Positions 5,971 through 12,241 are shown, counted from the stretch's first letter. The stretch: 12,241 nt of DNA from Candidatus Uhrbacteria bacterium (GCA_016205995.1 JACQSJ010000021.1:1-12241), one strand, 5' to 3'. Notes: generated by a model from the letters alone, not told the origin. Program-made: numbers and translations.

Positions 5971-6204
5971 CCAACACGGATCCCTGCTGCTTGATGGACA
6001 AGCAACAAAGATTCAAGCTGGACGATCAATTTTGTCCGATCGGACATAATTGATCGTGATGACATGATCGTCACATATGTGACTTTTGCATCGTGAGGGT
6101 GAGTTGCACATGTGATCCGATCGGACCACATATGAACGGAGGAAAGTTGTGAGACGCCCCGTCCGTCTCACGTGTCGTGTGTGGGACAGACGGGGGTCGC
6201 GTGG
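5971..6204 (-). promoter_or_regulatory. Control unit A: ~234-bp palindrome-rich repeat before the 30-aa gene
   Basis: Collinear with 6419-6649. In window order: leader box CCAACACGGATCCCT; hairpin TGCTTG/CAAGCA (5988-6004); a 36-bp palindrome with one mismatched pair (6022-6057) centred on GTCCGATCGGAC; perfect GTCACATATGTGAC (6070-6083); a third dyad around TCCGATCGGA (6107-6134, two mismatched pairs); a hairpin GTGAGACG/CGTCTCAC (6149-6171); and GGGGGTCGCGTGG. Dyad centres are 37 and 44 bp apart. No confident -10/-35 is visible, although the dyads fit operators of a dimeric regulator. Confidence 0.7.
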
Positions 6205-6223
6205 CGGTCGTGGGGACCGCGGA

Positions 6224-6376
6224 TCAATAGCTCGCCGGGCGGTAGCGCCCGGAATAGCGCATGGAACCTGGGACGTAGTCCCCCGTGTCGTAGGCGACGT
6301 CGGCGACGACCTCGTGTTCGTAGTCGCCGATCTTCTGCCAGAAGCAGGTGACCTTGAAGGTAAAGAACCCGTCCAT
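6224..6376 (-). CDS. 50-aa protein of unknown function
   Basis: Begins MDGFFTFKVTCFWQKIGDYE and ends in an aromatic, arginine-rich tail (GSMRYSGRYRPASY). It has no signal peptide or membrane helix and is rich in Tyr, Phe, Val and Asp, suggesting a small beta-rich soluble protein. The start is set by AGGAGG (6387-6382) five bases before ATG. Preceded by the leader box (6419-6433) and control unit B. A 7-bp hairpin CCGGGCG/CGCCCGG (6236-6253) lies within the 3' end of the gene, and GCGGTC/GACCGC (6204-6220) follows the stop. Family not recognised. Confidence 0.6.
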   Translation of the reverse strand: MDGFFTFKVTCFWQKIGDYEHEVVADVAYDTGDYVPGSMRYSGRYRPASY

Positions 6377-6418
6377 GAAAACCTCCTGATTGAGTGAGGA
6401 GAGAGCGTGCACACGTGT

Positions 6419-6649
6419 CCAACACGGATCCCTGGCATCTTGTGAACAAGACGGTAGAGATCTATGTTGAACGATCAATTATGTCCGATCGGACAAAATC
6501 GTATGTGATGACGCGATTGTCACATATGTGACTTTTACGTCGTGAGGATGAAGTGCGTATGTGTCCCGATCGGGACAGTTGCGTTTTGAAGTTGTGAGAC
6601 GCCCCGTCCGTCTCACAAGCGAGTGTGGTGACGGACGGGGGTCGCGTGG
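6419..6649 (-). promoter_or_regulatory. Control unit B: ~231-bp palindrome-rich repeat before the 50-aa gene
   Basis: Second copy of the unit at 5971-6204, in the same order: leader box (6419-6433); hairpin TCTTG/CAAGA (6438-6451); TGTCCGATCGGACA (6482-6495); GTCACATATGTGAC (6519-6532); perfect 16-bp TGTCCCGATCGGGACA (6562-6577); GTGAGACG/CGTCTCAC hairpin (6594-6616); CCCCGTCCGTC (6602-6612), which can alternatively pair with GACGGACGGGG (6630-6640). Dyad centres again are 37 and 44 bp apart. Differences from copy A in the third dyad and the first hairpin keep the pairing. Confidence 0.7.
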
Positions 6650-6724
6650 TCGGGGGTCTTCAGACAGCCGGGGAGCCGGCGTCAGTCAGGGATGCGCCCG
6701 ATGAAGAGCGTGCCTGACGGGCAG

Positions 6725-7144
6725 TCACCCCCTCTTCTGCTTCCGCTTGTTGGTGATCTCGGCGGCGAAGAAGTAGACTCGCCATCGATCCCCATCGCGC
6801 TTCTCGATCTGGATGCGGACGAGACCGCGCCAGGCGCGCCGCAGGTCAAGCAGACCCGCCTCCAGACCCTCGAAGGTCGAGAAGCCGAGGGACTCAAGAT
6901 CTTCCTCGCGGAAGGATAGATCGTTGTAGCGCCCGGCCTTGGTGTTCTTGACCAGATGCTGGAGGAACTCGGGCAGCTTCCACCACCCGTCGACCTCGCT
7001 CTTGATCCAACCCCACTCGCTGGCGAAAACCGCCATGGACGGAGGAATGAGCTCGGCCATGGCCTGGGCCAGCTCGCTCCAGACCGCTTCGGCTTCCCGA
7101 AGCAGTCCTGCTCGACGCTCGTATACTTCGATGATGGATGTCAT
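6725..7144 (-). CDS. 139-aa soluble protein of unknown function
   Basis: Begins MTSIIEVYERRAGLLREAEA. The N-terminal ~35 residues look helical and amphipathic. There is a Trp-rich middle (EWGWIKSEVDGWWKLPEFL), another helical part (EEDLESLGFSTFEGLEAGLLDL), an RWRVYFFAAEI strand, and a basic tail (NKRKQKRG). No signal peptide or membrane helix. The start has GGAGG four bases upstream (7153-7149). The leader box (7172-7186) lies 27 bases upstream, next to a 7-bp hairpin CTGGAGT/ACTCCAG (7185-7214). No full palindromic unit precedes it, so it may be read with the upstream 570-aa gene. Family not recognised. Confidence 0.65.
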   Translation of the reverse strand: MTSIIEVYERRAGLLREAEAVWSELAQAMAELIPPSMAVFASEWGWIKSEVDGWWKLPEFLQHLVKNTKAGRYNDLSFREEDLESLGFSTFEGLEAGLLDLRRAWRGLVRIQIEKRDGDRWRVYFFAAEITNKRKQKRG

Positions 7145-7171
7145 GCCGCCTCCGGTTTCGTGTCAGGTCAT

Positions 7172-7214
7172 CCAACACGGATCCCTGGAGTCCGTCACGG
7201 GGACGAAACTCCAG
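7172..7214 (-). promoter_or_regulatory. Leader box and hairpin upstream of the 139-aa gene
   Basis: Third exact copy of CCAACACGGATCCCT (7172-7186; the others are 5971-5985 and 6419-6433), followed by CTGGAGT (7185-7191)/ACTCCAG (7208-7214). On the - strand the order is hairpin, box, SD, start, the same as before the 30-aa and 50-aa genes. Confidence 0.6.
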
Positions 7215-7243
7215 AGGCTGTGTTTGACGGAGACTGCCATGAC

Positions 7244-7283
7244 GGCAACCTCCACTGGCCCCTCCTTGGGAAGGAGAGGGATC
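7244..7283. repeat. Dispersed palindromic repeat, copy 3
   Basis: CTCCTT (7262-7267) pairs with AAGGAG (7271-7276) around GGG. The left flank GGCAACCTCC matches copy 2 (1391-1430). It lies just downstream of the 570-aa gene stop on the - strand. There is no T-run, so it is not a standard terminator. Confidence 0.7.
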
Positions 7284-7288
7284 GAAAT

Positions 7289-9001
7289 TTAGATTGATCG
7301 GACGTCGTCCGTGGAAGACACCTGTGTGCCAGTTGCGTACTTCCAGAGGTAGGTACTTGGCACCTCGATGATCCCCTGATTCCAGTCGGAACCATAGATC
7401 TCGTCAGCGACGGTCTCGGAGGTGATCCAGTGGAGCTTGGAATCGTTGCCGACTACGTACACCTTGTTGGACACATCCGATTTCACACGCGTACCTGCAG
7501 CGAGCTTGAGGTCGCCCTTAAACTCGTACGTTTCGAGGTACACGTTGATGGTGGCCTGGCTGACCTCAAGGGTATCATCCCACGAATCAAACCAAGTGAA
7601 GTACACCGTTGGGTCAGGAATAAGCCACATGCTTCCATCGGCCACAAGGTAGATCCCGTCAGAGGTGTAGGAGCTGAATGCTTCCACGTCCTTGCGGGCA
7701 AGATCGAGCAATGGCGAGAACGTCACCTCGTAGATGTTCCCGTCCGCCCCCTGCCAGTAGGCATGGGCACGGTCAGAGAGCACCACAGGCTTGTTGCCGT
7801 AGCCGACGTTCAAGAGATGGCCGGTCGTGAGGTTCTGGTACCAGACGTTGTCGTCGGAATCGATTCCCACGCGGATGTCCTGGTTGGTATCGGTGACAAG
7901 GAAGGAGAGCGTCTCCCATTCACGCGTCGAGAAGTGGTAGCCCACGTACTCGCCGTCGAGATTTTGGAAGTAGATCGCATCTTCATCGAGGTTGAACGAT
8001 CCGCTCAAAGCCACACCAAACTTGCTCACGCCTCGCACGTCGCTGACGTAGAGGCCGTCCTCATCGTCGATGTAGGCCATGCGATCACCAACGATCTGCA
8101 CCGCATCAGACACCTCATCAAACCAAGAGAGGAAGGCGCCACCGGCATCCGTTGGAGTCAAGTCTGTCTGTGGGTTGTAGCTGAAGAGTCGGAAGTTGCG
8201 GAAGTAGCGAATCGAACCATCACTCACAAAGTGGGCGCCGACGATCTCGCCGGGGTCTTCCGTCCAGGTGTCCGGAATCGCTTCCATAGAGCGGGCCGTT
8301 TGGTCGATAAGCCAAAGCTGTTCAAAGCCACCAGAGAACTGAAACTTCACCAGAGCGAGTCCATCCTGGACATCGACGATCTCCTGCCAAGGCGCGGTCA
8401 GCTGGTACGAGAAGTCATCGCGGCCGTAGGTGGAGTCGTAGTCGTAGACAGAAAGCTCGGACTCGATCTTCCCTGTATCTTCATCAGCGTGGATCGTCCC
8501 GAAGTACACACGGTCATCATCGGTTGCAAACGTCATGAAGTCGAGGTCGTCTTGCGTCTGCTCGATCTGGGTCAGAGCAACAGAGGTACCGGTTGTTGAG
8601 TCATACTCATACACGGTTCCCCAAATCTCGCCGTCATCAGATGGAACGAGGTAGATAAAGCGACCGTCTTGGGCGGTATGCCAGAAGGCAGAAGAAACGC
8701 GTTCGTCGACAGATTCAATTTCAAACGCTTCCCCGTCCTGGAAGATGGTCATATCGACCATTTCACAAGACTCTTCGTAGTCACAAGACTCTGCCGACTT
8801 CGTCACAAAGACGGCGTCGTTAAAATCGTAAGGACCGGAAACGTCATCAAGCGCAAGACGCTCGACGCGGTAAAAGTCGTAGTCCCAAGCCGCGCGGGCA
8901 ATGGTGTTTGTCCATGACCCCGAGTCAGCAAAAACTCGTGGGAGCAATGGGCTCACCAAAATCGCAACCGCCACAGCAAGGATGAGTGATTTCTTAAGCA
9001 T
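7289..9001 (-). CDS. Secreted surface protein with Patescibacteria-type C-terminal repeat domain, paralog 1
   Basis: 570 aa. A signal peptide (MLKKSLILAVAVAILVSPLL, cleavage probably after VFA) exports it. Residues ~30-440 form beta-rich, Asp- and aromatic-rich repeats (units like DGRFIYLVPSDDGEIWGTVYEYD and DDRVYFGTIH) suggestive of a beta-propeller. The last ~127 residues hold two related units: DGIYLVADGSMWLIPD with TVYFTWFDSW, then KVYVVGNDSKLHWI with YGSDWNQGIIEVP. I associate this pattern with Patescibacteria surface proteins. The protein is acidic. It is paralogous over its length to the 557-aa protein upstream (shared WxYxxYxVER near the N-terminus, DGxIYxVTF-like segments, YFTWFDSW). 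Likely attached to or shed from the cell surface; ligand unknown. No SD. Confidence 0.75.
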   Translation of the reverse strand: MLKKSLILAVAVAILVSPLLPRVFADSGSWTNTIARAAWDYDFYRVERLALDDVSGPYDFNDAVFVTKSAESCDYEESCEMVDMTIFQDGEAFEIESVDERVSSAFWHTAQDGRFIYLVPSDDGEIWGTVYEYDSTTGTSVALTQIEQTQDDLDFMTFATDDDRVYFGTIHADEDTGKIESELSVYDYDSTYGRDDFSYQLTAPWQEIVDVQDGLALVKFQFSGGFEQLWLIDQTARSMEAIPDTWTEDPGEIVGAHFVSDGSIRYFRNFRLFSYNPQTDLTPTDAGGAFLSWFDEVSDAVQIVGDRMAYIDDEDGLYVSDVRGVSKFGVALSGSFNLDEDAIYFQNLDGEYVGYHFSTREWETLSFLVTDTNQDIRVGIDSDDNVWYQNLTTGHLLNVGYGNKPVVLSDRAHAYWQGADGNIYEVTFSPLLDLARKDVEAFSSYTSDGIYLVADGSMWLIPDPTVYFTWFDSWDDTLEVSQATINVYLETYEFKGDLKLAAGTRVKSDVSNKVYVVGNDSKLHWITSETVADEIYGSDWNQGIIEVPSTYLWKYATGTQVSSTDDVRSI

Positions 9002-9035
9002 AAGGTATTAATAGTTTTTGCTAATTTAACGAAAA

Positions 9036-9064
9036 AAGATACCAAAAAAATGGGTTTTTGTCAA
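9036..9064 (-). promoter_or_regulatory. Sigma70-type promoter of the 570-aa gene
   Basis: TTGACA (9064-9059), 17 bp, TATCTT (9041-9036) on the - strand. The start near 9029 gives a ~28-nt A/T-rich leader without an SD. A GGGTT/AACCC inverted repeat overlaps the -35. The boxes and nearby G pairs (GGTTGACAA, GGTATnTT) match those of the 557-aa paralog. Confidence 0.75.
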
Positions 9065-9107
9065 CCCAAGTCCAGAGATAAGATCCGAACTTTTGGCTAA
9101 CTTGAGC

Positions 9108-9142
9108 AAAAATGAAAAGCTCCAGCCTGGGGTGGCTAGAGC
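9108..9142 (-). terminator. Intrinsic terminator of the 154-aa gene
   Basis: On the - strand, GCTCTAGCC pairs with GGCTGGAGC (9142-9134 with 9127-9119, one G-U), with a 6-nt loop, followed by TTTTCATTTTT. Confidence 0.65.
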
Positions 9143-9151
9143 AGCTTGGAC

Positions 9152-9616
9152 CTAGAACGCGGGAGCCCGCTCGCAGTGGATGGTCAGGCGGTTGAACTCC
9201 TCCCTTTCCATCTCCGCGAGCGTGTCGTTGATCTTCCCGCCGGGGAAGGTGTGGAAGTAGCGGCCTCCGTGGAAGCCCTCCACGACCAGCTTGGTGATCT
9301 GGCCGCTGAAGTTCCACAGCGGAACGTGGTCCCGACCGGCCTCGACCTTGGCGACGCGGATCTGGAACAGCGCCAGTGCCTGGTCGAGGTCCAGGAGCGC
9401 CGCCTGCAGGAGGCCGACGATCTGCGACCTCTGGTCCAAATCCGGATCGAAGGCCTTGCTCCAGGCGTGGATCTCGCCCTGGTAGGGCTCCTCCCTGAGG
9501 GAGAGCTCGAACGCCTTCCCCTCCACGATCCGGAGGGTCATGGTGTACATGGCACGGGTGCTAGGCGGGCGTGAGTCCCGCCGAAGCTTGTGGGGTGCTT
9601 CTCGGAGTGCGGACAT
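9152..9616 (-). CDS. 154-aa soluble protein of unknown function between the two surface paralogs
   Basis: Starting at 9616: MSALREAPHKLRRDSRPPST, a basic N-terminus, then MTLRIVEGKAFELSLREEPY and a helical part (IVGLLQAALLDLDQALALFQIRVAKVEAG), then beta-like LWNFSGQITKLVVEGFHGGRYFHTFPGGKIN. No signal peptide or membrane helix. ATG 9616 has AAAGGGG just upstream. Later ATGs at 9550 and 9541 lack an SD but would remove the unusual basic tail, so the start is uncertain; the frame is open to 9676. It ends before its own terminator. It resembles the 139-aa gene in GC-rich style and SD use, but I see no sequence similarity. Family not recognised. Confidence 0.6.
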   Translation of the reverse strand: MSALREAPHKLRRDSRPPSTRAMYTMTLRIVEGKAFELSLREEPYQGEIHAWSKAFDPDLDQRSQIVGLLQAALLDLDQALALFQIRVAKVEAGRDHVPLWNFSGQITKLVVEGFHGGRYFHTFPGGKINDTLAEMEREEFNRLTIHCERAPAF

Positions 9617-9691
9617 GTGTCCCCTTTCGGGCGCTCGGGATGAACGCCGCAATCGATTCCACGAAGTTTCCCTCATGAAATCTCAGCGACG

Positions 9692-11365
9692 TTACTCATG
9701 TATCACCGTACTGAATGGCTGTCCGAACGTGTAGTGCACGGCCTGAGGCTTACCAATCTGCTTGACCTGCGAAGCCCATGTCTTTCCGTAATCGCTAACC
9801 ACTATGGCTTCGCTATCCATGTGCTGAAGTCGCCGCCAGTCGGTCACCATGTAGACCCGATCGTTCCCCTTCAGCTTCACAAGAGAACCAATGTTCATGG
9901 AAGCGGCCCCACCGATCGGCACATCGTAGATCTCCCTCCCGACCGTCTTCACCTGTGACCAAGAATCAAACCAGGTGAAATAGGTCGTCTCATCTGGAAT
10001 AGCATAGCGCCATCCGTTCCTGACCAGATACACCACGGGGCTTCCTGGTTGTTTCCAAGCCTCAACGTGATTTGACTTGATGATACCTGGCCGAATCGTC
10101 GCGTGGTAGAGTTTGCCATCCACGCCTGTCCAATACACATGATGCCGACCGGATAGCATCGGACTGGCTCCGTATCCGATCGTCAAATCCTTTCCTGTTT
10201 TGGTATTCCGATACACGATTCGATGCCCCATCAATCCAACCTGGATCTGTTCAAACTCATCCATCACAAGCAAATCGATGTTGTTTGTGATGGCACCGGT
10301 ATTGAGGTTCACGACATGATTTGCCTCATTTGTTCGAAGGTAAAGTTGATCCTCCACGAACGCAAATTCATTCTCGCGCACCTCCCCGAGAACTCCACCA
10401 ATCCCCGTCCCGGAGAAACGCAGTCGCCCTTCCGGATCCATCCATGCGGCCGTCCCCTCGTGGATCCGTAAATGATTTTTCTCTGACACGGTCCAACTCA
10501 ATCGGCCGCCGCTAGACTCGTCCGTCGTCCGTCCCGACGTTGGATTGAAGATTCGATAATAGTGATTTCGAAAGAACGCAATCAATCCGCTCTTCGTGAT
10601 ATGCACTCCTCTCAGGTCGCCATCCTTGGCAATCCATGAATCTGGTACGACTTTAAGCGTGTCCTCATCCTTGGCATACCAAAGCTGAGAAGATCCGTCC
10701 TTAAACGTGATTTGGATGACGACGATAAACTGATCACTTTCCTCGGAAACAGCCACAGCATTCGTTGAAACAATATTCTTGTTCTTCAGTTGATCATCTA
10801 TCGTTTCCGACAAGAGTCGATCAACAAACGTCTGAAGAAACGTCGCGCCAAGGGTACCGAATGTATCCATCATGTCGCGAACTGATTCAATGTATTGAGC
10901 TTGTGACGGCGCGGCATCCGATGGTTGTTCTGCACGCAACCCCTCGTACAGAGCCGCGTAGTCAAGAGTAAAAGCGCCAAGTCGCCCTACACCGCTTGCT
11001 AAATCTTCATAGTGGTCTAGTACGGCCAGTCCATTTTCATCAATCGATGATGTGTAAAAATCCGGATCTGAAAGATCAATGAACGTTGGGTACGCAAACG
11101 CGAGCCCTCCTCGGAGATACAATGTTTGATCTCCGTCGTTAACCAACAGTCCATCTTGAAATTTCACCGGGCCAACAAACCCTTTTGCGATCGACGTGCG
11201 TTCGACTTCGTAGGTTGTGTAATTCCAAACCGACTCCGCGGCAACGGTAGACAAAGGATAAAAAGGCTGACCATAGTCAACCTGTGTCAGTGTAGCGGCA
11301 GAAACTCCCGACGCATTTCCCAAGAAGAGCGCGAGGAGAAGGAGGTATGAAATACATCGCTGCAT
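9692..11365 (-). CDS. Secreted surface protein with Patescibacteria-type C-terminal repeat domain, paralog 2
   Basis: 557 aa. Signal peptide MQRCISYLLLLALFLGNASG (cleavage probably after VSAA). The N-terminal VAAESVWNYTTYEVERTSIA aligns with paralog 1, as do LWYAKDEDTLKVVPDSW, GLIAFFRN with NPTSGRTTDESSGGRLSW, and HHVYWTGVDGKLYHATI. The beta-rich middle suggests a propeller-like fold. An insertion (~residues 130-190, RAEQPSDAAPSQAQYIESVRD and following) is predicted helical and absent from paralog 1. The C-terminal ~117 residues repeat the YFTWFDSW unit (GWRYAIPDETTYFTWFDSW) and a second unit (VYMVTDWRRLQHMDSEAI, then YGKTW). It is less acidic than paralog 1. It directly follows uvrA on the - strand but has its own promoter. 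Ligand unknown. Confidence 0.75.
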   Translation of the reverse strand: MQRCISYLLLLALFLGNASGVSAATLTQVDYGQPFYPLSTVAAESVWNYTTYEVERTSIAKGFVGPVKFQDGLLVNDGDQTLYLRGGLAFAYPTFIDLSDPDFYTSSIDENGLAVLDHYEDLASGVGRLGAFTLDYAALYEGLRAEQPSDAAPSQAQYIESVRDMMDTFGTLGATFLQTFVDRLLSETIDDQLKNKNIVSTNAVAVSEESDQFIVVIQITFKDGSSQLWYAKDEDTLKVVPDSWIAKDGDLRGVHITKSGLIAFFRNHYYRIFNPTSGRTTDESSGGRLSWTVSEKNHLRIHEGTAAWMDPEGRLRFSGTGIGGVLGEVRENEFAFVEDQLYLRTNEANHVVNLNTGAITNNIDLLVMDEFEQIQVGLMGHRIVYRNTKTGKDLTIGYGASPMLSGRHHVYWTGVDGKLYHATIRPGIIKSNHVEAWKQPGSPVVYLVRNGWRYAIPDETTYFTWFDSWSQVKTVGREIYDVPIGGAASMNIGSLVKLKGNDRVYMVTDWRRLQHMDSEAIVVSDYGKTWASQVKQIGKPQAVHYTFGQPFSTVIHE

Positions 11366-11399
11366 AAAGAGGGATAAAATCCATCAATGACGAGGAGCG

Positions 11400-11428
11400 A
11401 AAATACCTCTTTTTTGAAAAATTGTCAA
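11400..11428 (-). promoter_or_regulatory. Sigma70-type promoter of the 557-aa gene
   Basis: Consensus TTGACA (11428-11423), 17 bp, TATTTT (11405-11400) on the - strand. The start near 11393 gives a ~28-nt leader without an SD. The -35 contains the TGA stop of uvrA (11427-11425). Confidence 0.8.
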
Positions 11429-12241
11429 CCTTTCAAGTGCTCTTTCAGATAGGTACCTGTGACACTTGCCTTTACTTTTGCGATATCTTTCGGCGTTCCC
11501 TCGGCCACGACCTCTCCCCCCTTGATGCCTCCACCGGGCCCCATGTCGATGACCCAGTCCGCGCCTTTGATGACGTGAAGGTTGTGCTCGATGATGACCA
11601 CCGTGTTCCCCTTATCGACCAACTGGTGCAACACGCCCAGCAGGCGCTTGATGTCCTCAAAGTGCAGGCCGGTGGTGGGCTCGTCCAAAATGTAAAGCGT
11701 GCGACCAGTAGCGCGGCGGGAAAGCTCGGTGGCGAGCTTCACGCGCTGTGCCTCGCCGCCCGAGAGCGTGGTCGCACTCTGCCCAAGGCGAATATAGCCA
11801 AGCCCCACCTCGTGAAGCACGTTGAGCTTGTCAAAGATGGCCGTTTGATCGGCAAAGAAGCGACGCGCTTCCTCGACCGTCATGTTGAGCACGTCGGCGA
11901 TGGTCTTTTGTTTGTAGTGAATCTCCAGCGCTTCCTGGTTGTAGCGCGTGCCCCGGCATTCCAAACACTCAACGTACACATCTGGCAAAAACTGCATCTC
12001 AATCCGACGCATCCCATCCCCTGCGCAGACCTCGCAGCGCCCCCCGCCCTTCACGTTAAAGCTGAACTTGCCGGCATCGAACTTGCGCATCTTGGCTTCC
12101 GGTTGTTCCGTAAACAAATCGCGGATCGCCGTGAACACGCCCGTGTACGTTGCCGGGTTGGAGCGAGGCGTGCGGCCGATCGGCGACTGGTCCACCGCAA
12201 CCACCTTGTCGATATGCTCGATCCCCTTAATGTCTTTGTGC
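11425..12241 (-). CDS. uvrA: UvrA, excision-repair ATPase, C-terminal part (partial)
   Basis: The last ~271 residues of UvrA, the damage-recognition ATPase of nucleotide-excision repair. The reading frame is open to the window edge ([14 protein letters not shown], then [20 protein letters not shown]), so the gene starts outside. Visible are the C-terminal zinc finger (CEVC, then CLEC in [18 protein letters not shown]), the ABC signature [15 protein letters not shown], Walker [17 protein letters not shown] and the D/H region [12 protein letters not shown] with [12 protein letters not shown]. The C-terminus ([10 protein letters not shown]) is normal. All motifs are intact. Confidence 0.97.
   Translation of the reverse strand, partial: HKDIKGIEHIDKVVAVDQSPIGRTPRSNPATYTGVFTAIRDLFTEQPEAKMRKFDAGKFSFNVKGGGRCEVCAGDGMRRIEMQFLPDVYVECLECRGTRYNQEALEIHYKQKTIADVLNMTVEEARRFFADQTAIFDKLNVLHEVGLGYIRLGQSATTLSGGEAQRVKLATELSRRATGRTLYILDEPTTGLHFEDIKRLLGVLHQLVDKGNTVVIIEHNLHVIKGADWVIDMGPGGGIKGGEVVAEGTPKDIAKVKASVTGTYLKEHLKG

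Noticed and set aside
5952..6131. N-terminal extension of the 30-aa gene through unit A
   Set aside because: The frame is open, but the sequence is the palindromic control unit, duplicated before a different gene. The strong SD points to ATG 5951.
6070..6532. Reading the GTCACATATGTGAC and GATCGG dyads as CRISPR repeats
   Set aside because: Only two copies of a long unit, with genes between and no regular short spacers.
5764..6649. Calling the short-gene block an integron cassette array
   Set aside because: No integrase is in the window, and I cannot identify attC core sites (RYYYAAC and inverse) at the unit ends.
7430..8599. A 389-residue + strand reading frame opposite the 570-aa gene
   Set aside because: It is a mirror of the secreted-protein gene, rich in Val/His/Arg/Asp as expected of an antisense frame, with no domain motif. 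The opposite strand has signal peptide, promoter and paralog.
9628..9644. CGCTCGGGATGA upstream of the 154-aa gene, resembling the right arm of the repeat at 693-734
   Set aside because: Only about 12 bases match and no partner arm is present. Too short to call a repeat copy.

Overview
The window looks like a chromosomal piece of a Candidate Phyla Radiation (Patescibacteria) bacterium. This is inferred from the gene content, not from a database match. The genes are compact and mostly lack ribosome-binding sites. The C-terminal domain shared by two secreted proteins (motif YFTWFDSW, then a second unit with YGxxW) is one I associate with Patescibacteria surface proteins. UGA is an ordinary stop codon in many genes here, which argues against the UGA-recoded Gracilibacteria and Absconditabacteria.

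Left part (1-5700), housekeeping, mostly + strand: the tail of a probable DUF559 protein; a GT4-type glycosyltransferase carrying an in-frame palindromic repeat; a CCA-adding tRNA nucleotidyltransferase; then on the - strand a tRNA-Ile(UAU), two small membrane-protein genes and a tRNA-Val(GAC); then on the + strand a RluA/RluD-type pseudouridine synthase overlapping guanylate kinase by ATGA, and ribosomal protein L19 with its own promoter and terminator. Most of these genes serve tRNA, rRNA and ribosome function.

Middle part (5760-7290), accessory, all - strand: three short genes (139, 50 and 30 aa) without recognisable homology. Unlike the housekeeping genes, they have strong Shine-Dalgarno sequences. 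Two copies of a ~232-bp palindrome-rich control unit precede the 50-aa and 30-aa genes, with three dyads at identical spacing (37 and 44 bp). All three genes share a 15-base leader box next to a hairpin. This is the most unusual part of the window. The block ends in an ~80-nt extended hairpin with a T-rich flank.

Right part (7289-12241), all - strand: two paralogous secreted proteins (570 and 557 aa), each with its own TTGACA-17-TATnTT promoter, separated by an unrelated small gene with an SD (154 aa); then the C-terminal part of UvrA, running off the window.

Recurring themes are dispersed palindromic repeats of the CCTCCTT-NNN-AAGGAGG type at gene ends (two provide stop codons), three promoters whose -35 TTGAC contains the TGA stop of the gene before, and likely leaderless transcripts for cca, rluD and a gene behind tRNA-Ile.
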